Positions 34,018-45,012 of a DNA stretch of 64,000 nucleotides are shown here, piece by piece. The stretch covers positions 32,084,907 to 32,148,906 of the forward strand of contig CM017563.1 in assembly GCA_007844125.1 (NCBI GenBank), read 5' to 3'. Source of the DNA: Sinonovacula constricta. Its lineage: Eukaryota; Mollusca; Bivalvia; Cardiida; Solecurtidae. Numbering within the stretch: position 1 is the stretch's first letter; the number at the start of each line of letters is the position of its first letter. The notes below the pieces were generated by a model that was not told the origin of the DNA, did no database searches, and saw only the letters and a list, made by a program, of their open reading frames with translations. A program made the position numbers and the translations under genes.

Positions 34018-34416
34018 ATATAACGTGGATGTGCTAAAGCGTAAGAGGTCAAGTGGTTAGCTAACTAAGAGGTCAAGTGGTTAGCTAACTAAGAGGTCAA
34101 GTGGTTAGCTAACTAAGAGGTCAAGTGGTTAGCTAACTAAGAGGTCAAGTGGTTAGCTAACTAAGAGGTCAAGTGGTTAGCTAACTAAGAGGTCAAGTGG
34201 TTAGCTAACTAAGAGGTCAAGTGGTTAGCTAACTGTGCAGCGTGGCTCAAAAAGGAAATACATATTTGTAATGACGACTGTGGCGTTGAGGTTCACTTTT
34301 CAGACAGGTGTAGGACATCAATACACACAATTTTGCGAGATCTGTTCAAGAAACAATGGTTTATTATGATGTTTAATGAAAATATTTTGGTCCAAACTGT
34401 CAGATACCCCCTTTAA
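34018..34416. mobile_element. MITE-D 3' part containing a tandem expansion
   Basis: Left ATATAACGTGGATGTGCTAA aligns to MITE-D ATAACGTGATCTCAAAAG at 9.87 kb. After the 24 bp array, TGCAGCGTGGCTCAAAAAGG through GAAAATATTTTGGTCCAAAC matches the family and ends CAGATACCCCCTTTAA. The left inverted end is not recognisable. Confidence 0.75.
34042..34234. repeat. 24 bp minisatellite, 8 identical units
   Basis: Unit TAAGAGGTCAAGTGGTTAGC+TAAC, eight copies with no visible difference, so the expansion is recent or homogenised (or a polymorphic VNTR). Confidence 0.97.
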
Positions 34417-34656
34417 GAGATCCTCAGAAATATTCATATTTCACTGAAAATGAGGCTTAGCTTTTGTTGAATATTCTTTTGAGAGAAGTGTATGGTCTGG
34501 TTCCTACAAACATTATAACAAGCCTTATTAAGTATACAACATTTTCTATCAAAACAAAAAATTAAAACAGTGATAGAAAGAGATGGCAGTGAACTATGTT
34601 CTACATCTGAAAAACAAACTACACCAATGTTAAAGCACTTTAAAGCACATGATATC

Positions 34657-34916
34657 AAAGAAGTAAGGGGCACCCGTGGTGTAGTGGTAGAGGCGCTGAT
34701 TTGTAACTCCTCTCACTGCTTAGCCTCTTACAGCATGGGTTTGAGTCCTGTTCAGGTCGAACGACTTAATGTAAGGTCTTCCAGCTGACTTGCAGTGCAC
34801 CGGTGGTTCTGCCCTGACATGTGTCCAGGGTCTTCCTCCACCAAAAAGCTACACGTTGCTATAATGATCATAAATGGAAGCTGCAATGTATTTCAAAAAA
34901 CAAACTAAAGAAGTAA
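34657..34916 (+). mobile_element. SINE-C copy, full length, 10 bp TSD (reference copy)
   Basis: TSD AAAGAAGTAA at 34657-34666 and 34907-34916; element 34667-34906. Head GGGGCACCCGTGGTGTAGTG with A-box TGGTGTAGTGGTAGAG, a long variable-arm-like part (CTCTCACTGCTTAGCCTCTT) and B-box GGGTTTGAGTCC: a tRNA-Ser/Leu-type layout. Body GGTGGTTCTGCCCTGACATG, tail TGCTATAATGATCATAAATG and GCTGCAATGTATTTC. Confidence 0.95.
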
Positions 34917-35860
34917 AACCTACTGTAAAGAGTTTCAAAACACATCATTGTAGAACTATTAATCACTTATTTTATCCTTAAGCACTTTTTTTGAGTCAAA
35001 AAGTGCCCATTTAACTATCGTCAATTCTGTGTTTACACTGAAGAACTACTAAAAATATGCCAAAGAAAAATTAAAAGGAATAAATATTGAGATGCAGACT
35101 AACAAACAGGAGAAGAAATGTTGAGAAAGACTGGCCAAACAATGGCTGAGGAAAAAAGGAAAATTAAAGATAGGCAAACAAAGAATAAGAGAAAATATGG
35201 TAGATAGAAAGAAATACAGATCAACAAAGGAAGACATACAAACCAACAAACTGACAGAAATGATTGACACAATAATATCGGGAAAGTAAGAGGAAGGAAA
35301 GTAACAAAATATTTTCCATTTAAAATGATATAAAGATAAACATAAACAGTTTAAAAGAAACAGAGCATGAAGGAGGAATCTCTCCTTTTGTTAGACGCAA
35401 GAGACTATTTATATGCAAGACATCGTGCACCAAATCTAAGTACAATGCAAAAAATACAAGAATGAGAAGATAAAGTAATTAGTCAAATGATCATTCTATT
35501 ATACACACTGTTATGGTAAAAGCAGCTAGCACTATTTTATTGCTGAAATGTGCCTGTGCATTGGTACACAGGTATTATGCAACCTACATGAAAGGGATTA
35601 TGGTCTTTTTTTTATAGACACGAGTAGTCATAAATAACTAGAATGCCTATTTTATTGCAGGCAAAAGGTATTCAGCTACTAAACACGTTATTTTGTCTCA
35701 CGATATGCTTACAACACTCACCATAATACCGTTCTGCCAAGTTCGTAACTTGGTTATATAAGCAAATGATATTTGTTTCAGAAACGAACCTTCACATATT
35801 TTTAAAACATCATGCACATTTACACAGTTTTGAAAAATAACAAAGATCAGAAGAAATATT
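34917..35860. other. Non-coding, no gene seen
   Basis: A-rich on the plus strand (35040-35330), giving a minus-strand hydrophobic frame (35049-35270) with LSLxxCL-type repetition that I judge compositional. Confidence 0.4.
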
Positions 35861-36181
35861 TCTACTAGAAGTTTGTTAATTGGGTTTATAGTTCTACTAA
35901 AAGTAATTCAGTAATCTGGAGATGGCGCCTACTTGAAGCAGATATAGTGCTGCCTCCACTGTGTATAGCATGCCATGGTAGGATATTAAACCCAGTCAAT
36001 TATCCTGACTCCTGGCCAACCAGTCATGGAACTACCCTTACATCTGCTTGAGCGTTAGAAAGAAAGCTATATCACTAATTTTTTTAACGATTTTGGTATG
36101 TCGTGGTCAGGGATCGAACCCAGGACTTCCCGTACCTGGAGCCAACACTCTATTGATTCAGCTACCAGGTCAGGTCTACTA
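35861..36181 (-). mobile_element. SINE-B copy, full length, 7 bp TSD
   Basis: TSD TCTACTA at 35861-35867 and 36175-36181; element 35868-36174. Tail GTTTGTTAATTGGGTTTATA, B-box complement GGATCGAACCCAGG, A-box complement CTCTATTGATTCAGCTACCA. Confidence 0.9.
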
Positions 36182-37383
36182 TAAGTTAGAGGAAGATAAA
36201 ACTACATGTACCAAGAATATAAGAGACTATCAAGTGGCATATCTTTGATAAAAAAAAAAATCTAAGGATTTTTTTCGAACTTAACCTAATAGATTTTGGT
36301 TAATTTTGGAAATAAAACCGAAAGATCAAAGGAAATGTCATAGTTAATTAAGTTTTATGATTGGAATTAAAGAAAAATTATATGTATTTATATCAAAAAA
36401 TTAAAGACAATTCCTATGTCAAAGTGAGAAATAATATGAAGTAAGAGTCATACATAATTCAAAGACTTTGAAGATGATGACTAAAATTATTGTTATTAAT
36501 TAAGTGAATAATAAAATATTTATTTTTAGAATAAATTTCACACCCAATGCTGTTATTGCTCTATTTTATTTTTGCTCTTCAATAGTTTTAAATGCCACAG
36601 GTTAGCAGTACGGAGAAACTTGGTTGGTTCAAAGGACAAACAACAAGATGTCCACAAGGGCCCTATATCTCTCACAGGAGTTCCAAAGACATTATTAACA
36701 GAACAATCTTGATACAGAGCCACCAAAGGAATATATATATATCAAAATATCAAGGCTGTATCTCTTGCAGTTTCTGACAAAAGTTTTCCTATATAGCTGT
36801 ATAAGGAAAATGACCATGTGTCTGGTGGCCATGTTTTTTTTTTTTGTTGTTTTTTTTTTTTAAAGAACTTTTCATTCCCCCTGCCAGCAATTTTAAAATA
36901 TGTTGTGCATGGTAACACCAGATGCCGGGGATAAGCTCAGGTGAGCAGAAAATCCAAAAATGGAATAAAATCTTGTACTACCGTAATGGCAGTGTTAAGA
37001 ACCATCCAACTTCACACCTGGAATAACTTCCTAAACATTGATCTTAATGTAGCTTTATATCTTTTCATCTGCTGCATTAAGTTGAAAATATAATTGCTTG
37101 GACAGTTCTTTCAAACAAAACTGCTGTTTACCAATTCAATTAAGTTAAAGAACAACATTGATAAATAGCACAAAAGAAGGATCTGTTGGGATTGTATAGT
37201 GGTTACATGGTAGCCTTTCATAATCTAGGCACCAGGTCCCAATTGCCATGCGGCTTTTTCCTTTCTTAATTTTTCTTTTTATAAAGAATGTTCATTTTGT
37301 TAACGAGATTTGATTTTACTTTATTTGTTTCATAACAAGTAAACAAATTTGTGTCTATAAAAGTTTAGGAACTGTTATTAAAT
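36182..37383. other. Non-coding, no gene seen
   Basis: AT-rich with T tracts at 36833-36862. No recognised element. Confidence 0.4.
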
Positions 37384-37848
37384 GTTAACAAGAGAGCAAT
37401 GATTGCCCGTAATTGCTCACCTGAAGACATTGGCTTTTAGTAGACAATGCAGGCAAACATTCTGGGCAAGTTTGGTAAAGATTTGACATAGTGACCTATT
37501 TTTTGACCTCACATGACCCAGTGCAAAATTCACTGAAGGTTGCATGCAGGCAAACATTCTCACCAAGTTTGCTGAAGATTGAGCAATAAATGTGGCCTCA
37601 ATCGCATTCACATGTTTTTTCTAAAAATTGGCCTAGTGACCTGCTTTTTTACCCTATGTGACCCAGTTAGGAACTCATCAAAGATTTTATTCTTCATTCT
37701 GTCCAAGTTTTGTAAAGATTGGATTCAAACTGTGGCCTCTAGAGCTTTTACAAGCAAATTGTTGATGCTGCAGGACACACAAGGCTTAATGGACGAAGGG
37801 GTATTACAAAAGCTCACCTTGAGCATGTTGTGCTCAGGTTAGCTATAA
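37384..37848. repeat. Dispersed repeat with hairpin ends, bivalve-type
   Basis: Starts AACAAGAGAGCAATGATTGC. Interior has diverged direct repeats of AGTGACCTATTTTTTGACC / CACATGACCCAGT and CAGGCAAACATTCT..CAAGTTTG.TGAAGATT. The left hairpin pairs GAGCAAT (37394-37400) with ATTGCTC (37412-37418). The right hairpin pairs AGCTCACCTTGAGCA with TGCTCAGGTTAGCT (37811-37844). CTCACCTGA near the left end is inverted at the right (TCAGGTTAGC). I remember similar sequences as abundant repeats in bivalve genomes; the class is uncertain. Confidence 0.65.
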
Positions 37849-38321
37849 ATGAAGACAAACAATTGGACAGGAGCTTTAAAGTGACCATAAAGAACATTCT
37901 TTTTCCATCTTTGTTTGTTATTTTTAGCAGCCTCTTAACACTTTAGCTTCAGTAACCTCCATAACAGCAAATTATAAAAGAAAAATTCTAATATTAGTTT
38001 CTATATCTATTCTGTGCCAATTTTAGGAGACTGGTTCAAAAGGCAGTCATACAAAGCTGTTAAGTGTATCTCTACAGCCAGACAGTGGGGTATGTGTTCA
38101 GATTGTATATCTTTGTAAGCATTCTTCTATTATCAATATTTGGGATGTTTTACAGTAATTTTTCACATTCAAGTGTTTACATAGATGGTTTGTTTTCTGA
38201 TTTTTTTATATATATTTTACCATTGGGAAAAAATAAGTCAAACTAAAGAACACTGGTAAGATTAATCATAAAAATATGCTAAAAATAAATGAAAAAAAAG
38301 AAGAAGATTTTTCTATAAATT
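37849..38321. other. Non-coding, no gene seen
   Basis: No recognised repeat or gene. Confidence 0.4.
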
Positions 38322-38482
38322 ATTATATTTATAGTAATTCTTTCAATTGACATGACTTAAGATTAATGTGATATTATAAGTATTAATTATTAATGTATAA
38401 ATGATTATATTTATAGTTCTTCTGTCTATTGACATGATTTAAGATTAATTTGTTATTATAAGTATTAATTATTAAAGTATAT
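38322..38482. repeat. About 82 bp tandem duplication, AT-rich
   Basis: ATTATATTTATAGTAATTCT through ATTAATTATTAATGTAT is repeated from about 38404 with roughly 10% divergence. Confidence 0.85.
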
Positions 38483-39389
38483 TATCACTAATTTACTTTT
38501 TTCATCGTCAGCTCTGCAAAATTCTATTGCTAATGATTACTTTTTTAATTTATATTCACTTAAGAATGCATGACATATTGTGCTTTAAAAGACATTGTAA
38601 CAAAAGGAATCGGGACTGACAGTAGTTTAGGAATGGTGTAAATGAAGATTGGTTTAAAGTTTAAACCGACAATTAAATTCTTTAAGACTTAATTTATCTC
38701 ATTCCCTACAAAAAACTTAAATCAAACAAATTAAATTGTTTATAAGCTCCTTTATTCTCTGCAATAGTTCCACAGGTTCTAAATCTGCATTTCTTTAATA
38801 CCACACTTAACTTTTGCATTTGCTGCACGTTTTAGCCCTGTTGGAAACGACATCTGGGTCCAATTAGATTCTAACCGTACAATTAATTACCAAATTGGCA
38901 AGTTTTCATGACCTTTGTTTTAATTCCTTTTGGGATTTTGTGGTAATGCAAGTGATTATATTGCAATCACCGCATTTATACAAAGTTGGCAGGAAATAGG
39001 CTAGGCAAGACATAAAGTGAGTGTTTTGCTTCATTTTCACACAAAAAAATCTTAAAATTAGGTTCATCTTTTATTTCTTAGCAACATGTATAAAGCAAAA
39101 TCAGTGTTAGTTAAAAAATAGTTGCATGTTCCCATTATGAAATATACATTGGTTATTTATAACATGTTACTGGCAAAAGAAATGCCCCTTTTTCCACATC
39201 GATCGCACTATACCAGCCATATGCCCATGTCCACATGGACCCCTGGCTACCATTGGGTTTCCAGTCACATTCTCCCTCAATAGATAAACCTGGATTTAAA
39301 ACTTTGAGCTGGCATCTGAGGTCATTCTTATGCATTTGATTGGCTAGATTTTAATTTTTATTTACAATTCAACCCATTATATCTTTGAG
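38483..39389. other. Non-coding; higher-complexity block at 38820-39020
   Basis: The block contains CAATTAATTACCAAATTGGC and the imperfect palindrome GTGATTATATTGCAATCAC, so it might be a regulatory island. No gene. Confidence 0.35.
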
Positions 39390-39501
39390 ATTGTTTGTTT
39401 GTTTCTTGGGTTATCGTCCAACCAACAGTCTTCTTCCTCCACAAATAATTAGAAAGAATTTGTTGGGACTGGCCAGCATTTTTGCCGATGCTGTGCAGTG
39501 A
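39390..39501 (-). mobile_element. Mosaic of SINE-B tail and SINE-A tail fragments
   Basis: 39390-39434 is a SINE-B tail (TTGTTTGTTTCTTGGGTTAT, CGTCCAACCAACAGT). 39466-39501 is a SINE-A 3' fragment (CTGGCCAGCATTTTTGCCGA, TGCTGTGCAGTGA). A young SINE-A sits immediately right. Confidence 0.75.
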
Positions 39502-39807
39502 CAGTAATAAGGATGGGATGGATGGGATTAGCCGGCATTTTTGCCGATACTGCGCAGCGACATTTCTATCATTATAGCACAGGGGCACTGATGAGGTGCC
39601 CAAGGACTGAACCCAGCCGGTCCATTATACTGACACCGACAAGTCAGGCGTAATGCTGTCCCCTTAGCCCCGAGCGTTAGGAGGGAAGCCACTACTACCA
39701 ACTTTAAAGTCTTTGGTTAGACCCGGCCGGGGTTCGAACCCACGACCTCCCGATCCGCAAGCCGACGCTCTACCACCTGAGCTATTGCGACCGGTCAGTA
39801 ATAAGGA
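39502..39807 (-). mobile_element. SINE-A copy, full length, 12 bp TSD (reference copy)
   Basis: TSD CAGTAATAAGGA at 39502-39513 and 39796-39807; element 39514-39795, 282 bp. Best-kept promoter boxes: B-box GGTTCGAACC at 39731-39740, A-box complement CTCTACCACCTGAGCTA near 39769. Read forward: tRNA head, CGGCCGGGTC, AAACCAAAGACTTTAAAGTT-like, a conserved centre, then GCCGGCTAATCCCATCC tail. Confidence 0.97.
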
Positions 39808-40065
39808 AGAAATTTGCCAAAAAGCAACTAAATGAATCAAGATGTGATGATAAAATAGATGTAAGAAATGTAAATTCTAATATGACACAAAAGCACAAAG
39901 CAGCTAATCTTGATCTAAACATTTTGCCATAACTTGATCAATTTGTATTTAGAAGTATAAGGGGTAATTTTTCTTCTAGACAAGAAAGATAACTGTGTAA
40001 CTTACTTTGCCATAAATTTGTATCAGATTTACCTCCCTTGTAAAAGAAAAAGATTAGTTATGTCT
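39808..40065. other. Non-coding, with a weak repeat E fragment
   Basis: AGCTAATCTTGATCTAAACA..AACTTGATCAATTTG at 39900-39950 resembles repeat E. Confidence 0.4.
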
Positions 40066-40352
40066 GTAAAGGAGCAATCTGATTAAAATCATATCCTGAA
40101 AACCGCTCCACTATATCAGGCTTTGATGACAAGTCAATAAAACTTTCCCAACTTATCAGATTACAAAATCGCAAAAGTAAATGATTATCTGTTTTGCGAC
40201 TCTTACTGAAAGCATTATGTATTACGCTGTCTGATTGGCCATTATAAAAATAGTTATCGAGGAAAACCATTTTTGTTTATAGACAGTATTTACGGGCCGT
40301 CATCAGATCTTACATTTTGTAAGATCTGACTTTAGTGAGATTGGTAAAGTAG
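40066..40352. mobile_element. MITE-F copy, 269 bp, 9 bp TSD
   Basis: Element 40075-40343; flanks GTAAAGGAG (40066-40074) and GTAAAGTAG (40344-40352). Left end CAATCTGATTAAAATCATAT and reversed right end CAATCTCACTAAAGTCAGAT share about 80% identity. An internal hairpin pairs CAGATCTTAC with GTAAGATCTG (40304-40327). A 9 bp TSD points to a Mutator-like element; no transposase. Confidence 0.8.
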
Positions 40353-41402
40353 TACTATTTTCCAAGAAAATTATCTTGACCTTTGACATTGTCATATATT
40401 CTTACTTGTGCAAAACAATTTGTTAATAATGATTTTTTTTATATGTGCTATTTAAATCCTTGTCTATTCTAATGGTAATACTCATCCAAATAAATTTTTA
40501 AATTTTTACAAAGGCAAAACATAATGTGTAAGAACAACAAATAATTAATGAACTATCTTTTCTTTTTTTTTAGAGTTTAGCATGTATCCTGCCTGTAAAT
40601 AAAAATAATGCAACAGTTATATCAAATTATACAATCTAAATGGCATTTATAGATATCTAAATGGCATTTATTGATATCTAAATGGCGTTTATACAATGTA
40701 TTCTATTTACAATCGTTCAAGACCAAGACAATGTTGATTTATTATGACCAAGTAGTTGTTTTATTCAGTTAATATTCAGACAAAACCTCCATTAACACGT
40801 CTATCATTGAGTATAAATTCATTATCTTAGTCTCTCTCCCTGATAAATTATGTTGTTTTTTTAATTCAAGATTAAACACTCTAATGAAACATGTCAAGCA
40901 TCTTAACAATCAAATTGCATGATTCACTATTGCTTTAAAAAAAACTAAATCAATTCATTTAATATAATATTAATAATGAATACTGGTATGTTCACAAGAA
41001 CAGTTTGAACAATGAGCTTCAATTTGATCAAAGAGACAAAAATGACAAGAATTCGACAAATTCAAATTTTACAAAACAGCCATGTGTGAAAAAATGCACT
41101 TGCACGATGTGAACACAACATGTATTTATCAAGCTATGATTTTTTAATAACTGATCAAGAGCTCTAGCTCTAGTAAGCTCTGAAAAGAAAACTTTCCAAG
41201 TTTAACCATATAGCCATATACAGAAAATAGCCATACCAATGATTACCAAAGCTCATTCTATTAATAAAATATTTAGAAATCCTATGGTCCGAATATATTT
41301 ATTGTGCCTTCTAATCATACAAGGCTTTTAACGTTGTAGATTTTTATACTTTTTTTATGTATTTAGATTTTAACCAGATTATATTCAGTTCATGTTGAAC
41401 TG
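40353..41402. other. Non-coding; small 21 bp triplication at 40636-40692
   Basis: ATATCTAAATGGCATTTATT occurs three times in tandem at 40636-40692. The rest is AT-rich with no gene. Confidence 0.5.
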
Positions 41403-41462
41403 TATTCGGCACCATATGACCTACAAAGTGTCGGTGTGCTGTAAAACAAAAAATATAAATAC
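41403..41462 (+). repeat. Repeat G fragment (retroposon-like tail)
   Basis: TATGACCTACAAAGTGTCGG and TGTGCTGTAAAACAAAAAAT match, in reverse, 62575-62645. The layout suggests a retroposon 3' tail; the class is unknown. Confidence 0.55.
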
Positions 41463-41691
41463 ATACAAGAAGGCTACACCATCAACTATTAACAACAACA
41501 GCAGCAAGACTTATTGACTGACCGTTCCAAGGCGGTAACTGATGGTTTTTCTTTTTGTGTGTTATGTCTCGTCTCTGTGTTTTTTGTCACATTTACATTT
41601 ACCTTGTCTGCCTTGGTCTGCAGGTAGATAAAATTTAAATATCTGTGAAAATTTTGATAGGACCTTTTCTTATTTACCTATTGATTATTTA
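41463..41691. other. Non-coding, no gene seen
   Basis: No recognised element. Confidence 0.35.
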
Positions 41692-41857
41692 TCACACCAA
41701 CATAATAATGTTTATATTGGTGATTTCTGGCTTTACCGGTGGTGGAAGATTCCAGATACATATCTGAGTAGAACCAGCAGCTTATTGAAAGTCCAGCCTG
41801 ACTAGGACTTGAGCAGTTCTAAGTCAGTGATTCTAATATCTTTCGGCCACCCACACC
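41692..41857 (-). mobile_element. SINE-C copy, old and degenerate
   Basis: ATCACACCAACATAATAATG, TATATTGGTGATTTCTGGC, GGTGGAAGATTCCAGA, GAGTAGAACCAGCAGC and GACTAGGACTTGAGC follow the SINE-C order, with many changes and deletions. Confidence 0.65.
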
Positions 41858-42175
41858 CTCTTAACAAATGATTATTTCAGACATTTCCTACAAAGGGACA
41901 CCAGACTAAAAGGATAAATCAGCAATCAGGCCCATCCTCTGTGCACGCTAGCTGTATCTAATATCTACCATAACGATCTCCCTATCTCCCCATCTTTTTC
42001 TATCTTTCTAATCCTTTTTCTATCTCCCTATCCTTTTTCATGCTGCATGTTGTTAGTCAAAGCAAAGTTACTATTATGTTTCTCTTTATCTGAACATGCA
42101 ATGATGCCTAGACATGTTGCTAGAGATGCGGCAGTAAATTGTGAGGATCATGATCAGACAGCTCCTGACGGGAGG
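41858..42175. other. Non-coding; pyrimidine-rich stretch
   Basis: TCTCCCTATC-type repeats near 41975-42035; no gene. Confidence 0.4.
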
Positions 42176-42482
42176 TGCCTGATCTGGGGATGGGATGGGA
42201 TTAGCCGGCATCTTTGCCGATACTGCGCAGCAACATTTCTGTCATTTTAGCACAGGGGAATTTATGAGGTGCCCAGGGACTGAACCCGGCTGGTCCATTA
42301 TACTGACACCGACGAGTCAGGCATAATGCTGTCCCCTTAGCCCCGAGCGTTAGGAGGGAAGCCACTACTGCCAACTTTAAAGTCTTTGGTTTGACCAGGC
42401 CGGGGTTTGAACCCACAACCTCCCGATTCGCAAGCCGACGTTCTACCACCTGAGCTATTGCAGCCGGTCATGCCTGATCTGG
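42176..42482 (-). mobile_element. SINE-A copy, full length, 12 bp TSD, nested in repeat E
   Basis: TSD TGCCTGATCTGG at 42176-42187 and 42471-42482; element 42188-42470. The TSD belongs to repeat E (CTGATCTGGATCTGCAC). Confidence 0.96.
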
Positions 42483-42700
42483 ATCTGCACTTATTGTCAA
42501 AGTTTTATTTATCCATGCTTAGCATTGCTAAGATCTAACATCCTTAGCATGAATTAATCAGTCCGAGAAGTAAGTGCAGACTCAGATTAGCCAGACCCCA
42601 CTAAAAGCTGCTGCTCAGGATCCACACAATATGCTACAAGCATCTAAAATGATATTTCTAGCAGCTAACCCTTTCCCTCATGCATATGTCATTTTACACC
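42483..42700. repeat. Repeat E copy (right of the first SINE-A)
   Basis: ATCTGCACTTATTGTC, AAGATCTAACATCCTTAGCA, TGAATTAATCAGTCCGAG, AGATTAGCCAGACCCCACTA and AACCCTTTCCCTCATGCA. Its order is repeated 650 bp further right in a second copy. Confidence 0.65.
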
Positions 42701-42881
42701 TTGTCAAGGCATACCCAATTATCACTTCTCTTCCAATCTGCACAACTAAGGGTTGATGTGTAGACTGGCTAAATCTAGGATCTTTAATTATGTGCTTGAA
42801 GATCACTCTTTCAAAAATACTTCAAACTGTTATTTTCAAAGAAAACATAATGAATGAAAAGGTTAACTAAGCCAAAAATGA

Positions 42882-43191
42882 GAATCAGTGTGGGAGGGGA
42901 TGGGATGGGATTTGCCAGAATTTTTGTGATACTCTGCAGCAACATTTCTATCATTATAGCACAGGGGGACTTATGAGGTGCCCAGGGACTGAACCCGGCT
43001 GGTCCATTATACTGACACCGACGAGTCGGGCGTAATGCTGTCCCCGTAGCCCCGAGCGTTAGGAGGGAAGCCACTACTACCAACTTTAAAGTCCTTGGTT
43101 TAAACCGGCCGGGGTTTGAACTCACGACCTCTTGATCCGCAAGCCGACACTCTACCACCTGAGCTATTGCGGTTGTTTGAATCAGTGTGGG
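42882..43191 (-). mobile_element. SINE-A copy, full length, 13 bp TSD, beside the second repeat E
   Basis: TSD GAATCAGTGTGGG at 42882-42894 and 43179-43191; element 42895-43178. Head complement CTCTACCACCTGAGCTATTG; the B-box is GGGTTTGAACTC on this strand. Confidence 0.96.
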
Positions 43192-43830
43192 TTTTAAGAT
43201 CTAACATCCTTAGTATAAATTAATCAGGTCGAGAGCAAGGTGCATACTCAGATCAGCCAATATGATTATCCTGAAAACTTCTCCGCTATCAAGATCTGAT
43301 GAGTCAATAAAACATCCCAACCAATCAGATTGTCACCTACAATATCGCAAAAGTAAATGATGATCCGAAGCGTTCCAAACGTATCATTTTAATGGCTGTG
43401 CCCATTTACTAAGAGTGATGAACATGGACATCTCGCTCAAGACTTAAGTCACTGCAGAAAGGTGCGATGTATGTGTTATCCCATTTGTTTCAACATTAGT
43501 AACATCTTCAGGTCGAAAATTAAATAACAAGTATTAGCAGAACAAACTTAAACTGAGTGACTTTTCTACTGCATCATCGATAGTGGCAATTTTGCAACTC
43601 TTACCTAATGCGTTATGCATTACGCTCTCTGATTGGCTGTTATAAAAATCGTAATCAGGGAAAACCGTTCTTGTTCATAGATGGTATTTGCGGATCGTAA
43701 TCATATCTTTCATTTTGTAAGATCCGACTTCAGTGAGATTGCAGATCAGCCAGATCCCACTAAAATGCGTCTGATCAGTGATCAAGATCCACCCTTTATG
43801 CTGCAGAATGTTCAGCCATATTTTTAGGGA
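43192..43830. repeat. Second repeat E copy, interrupted by MITE-F
   Basis: 43192-43257 (AAGATCTAACATCCTTAGTA, AATTAATCAGGTCGAGAG) and 43742-43830 (CAGATCCCACTAAAATGCGT, CCACCCTTTATGCTGCAG) rejoin to give the same order as the copy at 42.5 kb. Confidence 0.7.
43249..43750. mobile_element. MITE-F copy, 484 bp, perfect 9 bp TSD
   Basis: TSD CAGATCAGC at 43249-43257 and 43742-43750; element 43258-43741, from CAATATGATTATCCTG to CTTCAGTGAGATTG. It aligns to the copy at 40.1 kb but carries about 215 extra bases internally (about 43376-43590). Confidence 0.88.
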
Positions 43831-45012
43831 GCTTAGCCAAACATAACAATCATTTTGGGTTTAAACTGCGGCTGCAAGATATAAGCTAATTTCTGTATTC
43901 AATGCAAGGTTTTAATCCCTCCGTCTCGCAAACTGCGGGGGAGGGAATAATTCAATTGCATGATCCTAACAGTGTTGGTGTATATAAATAAGGTGGATTC
44001 ACTCATTCTATCTTCAATCAACTGGTCCGGCCTCTGTGAATTTCCAGACTTGCAGATTTCCCAGACATATTCCTTGAATGAACCTTGAATGAATAGTAGC
44101 AACCAATTTTATCGAGGGCTGGAGGCAGGAAATATTTACTGACAGGATGTGTTGTTTTTTTTCTTTTGGGGTGTATGTCCTACTGGTAATCTGAATGCAG
44201 TCTGCTGGTGACCACTGTTGCTAAGTGCATTCTCTTCCGTCATCTGGTACAGACTTTGAACATTTTACGCACTCTTAGCGATCTGAATGGGATTGCAAGA
44301 CAATATATGAGCTTTTTTTTTAAATTTTTTTTTACAAAAATAAACATTAGCTCCAAACATCCCTGAATATTCAACATGTTACCCTTTGGCTCAAAATTTC
44401 TATTCAAATAAACTAACTGATTAATATTTGCAATAGAAAGTTGCGTGTATATGACAACCAAATTTATTAGCAAATAATTTGTCTATGTATACTTTAACAT
44501 GATATTATTGTATAATATTTCTTAAAGTTAATGTTCTCCTTTGAAATCTAATTTATGTCTTGCATGAATAAATTCTATAAATGTAAGAAATCTCTTAAAG
44601 TTAAAGTTGTCCTTTGAAATTTGATTAATATCTTATGTGAATGAATTCTACTAAACCATCGAAACAGTCTTACACAGCAGAGATGACTGTCATTATTGTT
44701 CGCATATAGCAAAAACAATCAAATTTCAAGAGAGACTCATGGAAACGTGATTATTCCCGTTACCTCTTAGCCAGCTTAGGTAAAAGTGTAAATCCTGGGG
44801 TCCTTTTTACAAGTCTGAAATTTATTTCCTTAGATATCTGGAAATTTCTCCAGTTCCATTTTAGTCCTATAAATTCTTAGCATTTTTTTATATATTTAAG
44901 GAAATTACTTAGTTTAAGCAAGGAAAGATAACTATGATTCTTAATGAATATCGGTATTATGATCCCAGATCAACCAGGGGCTGTCTGAACAGGATCTAAA
45001 CAATCCCTAACA
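43831..45012. other. Non-coding; 82 bp duplication at 44518-44650
   Basis: TTTCTTAAAGTTAATGTTCT..TCCTTTGAAATCTAATT..GAATAAATTCTA occurs twice in tandem with moderate divergence. No gene recognised. Confidence 0.5.

Noticed and set aside
34042..34234. 24 bp units resembling a tRNA A-box (AGTGGTTAGC)
   Set aside because: Flanking sequence and alignment place the unit in MITE-D, with no B-box; the resemblance is probably chance.
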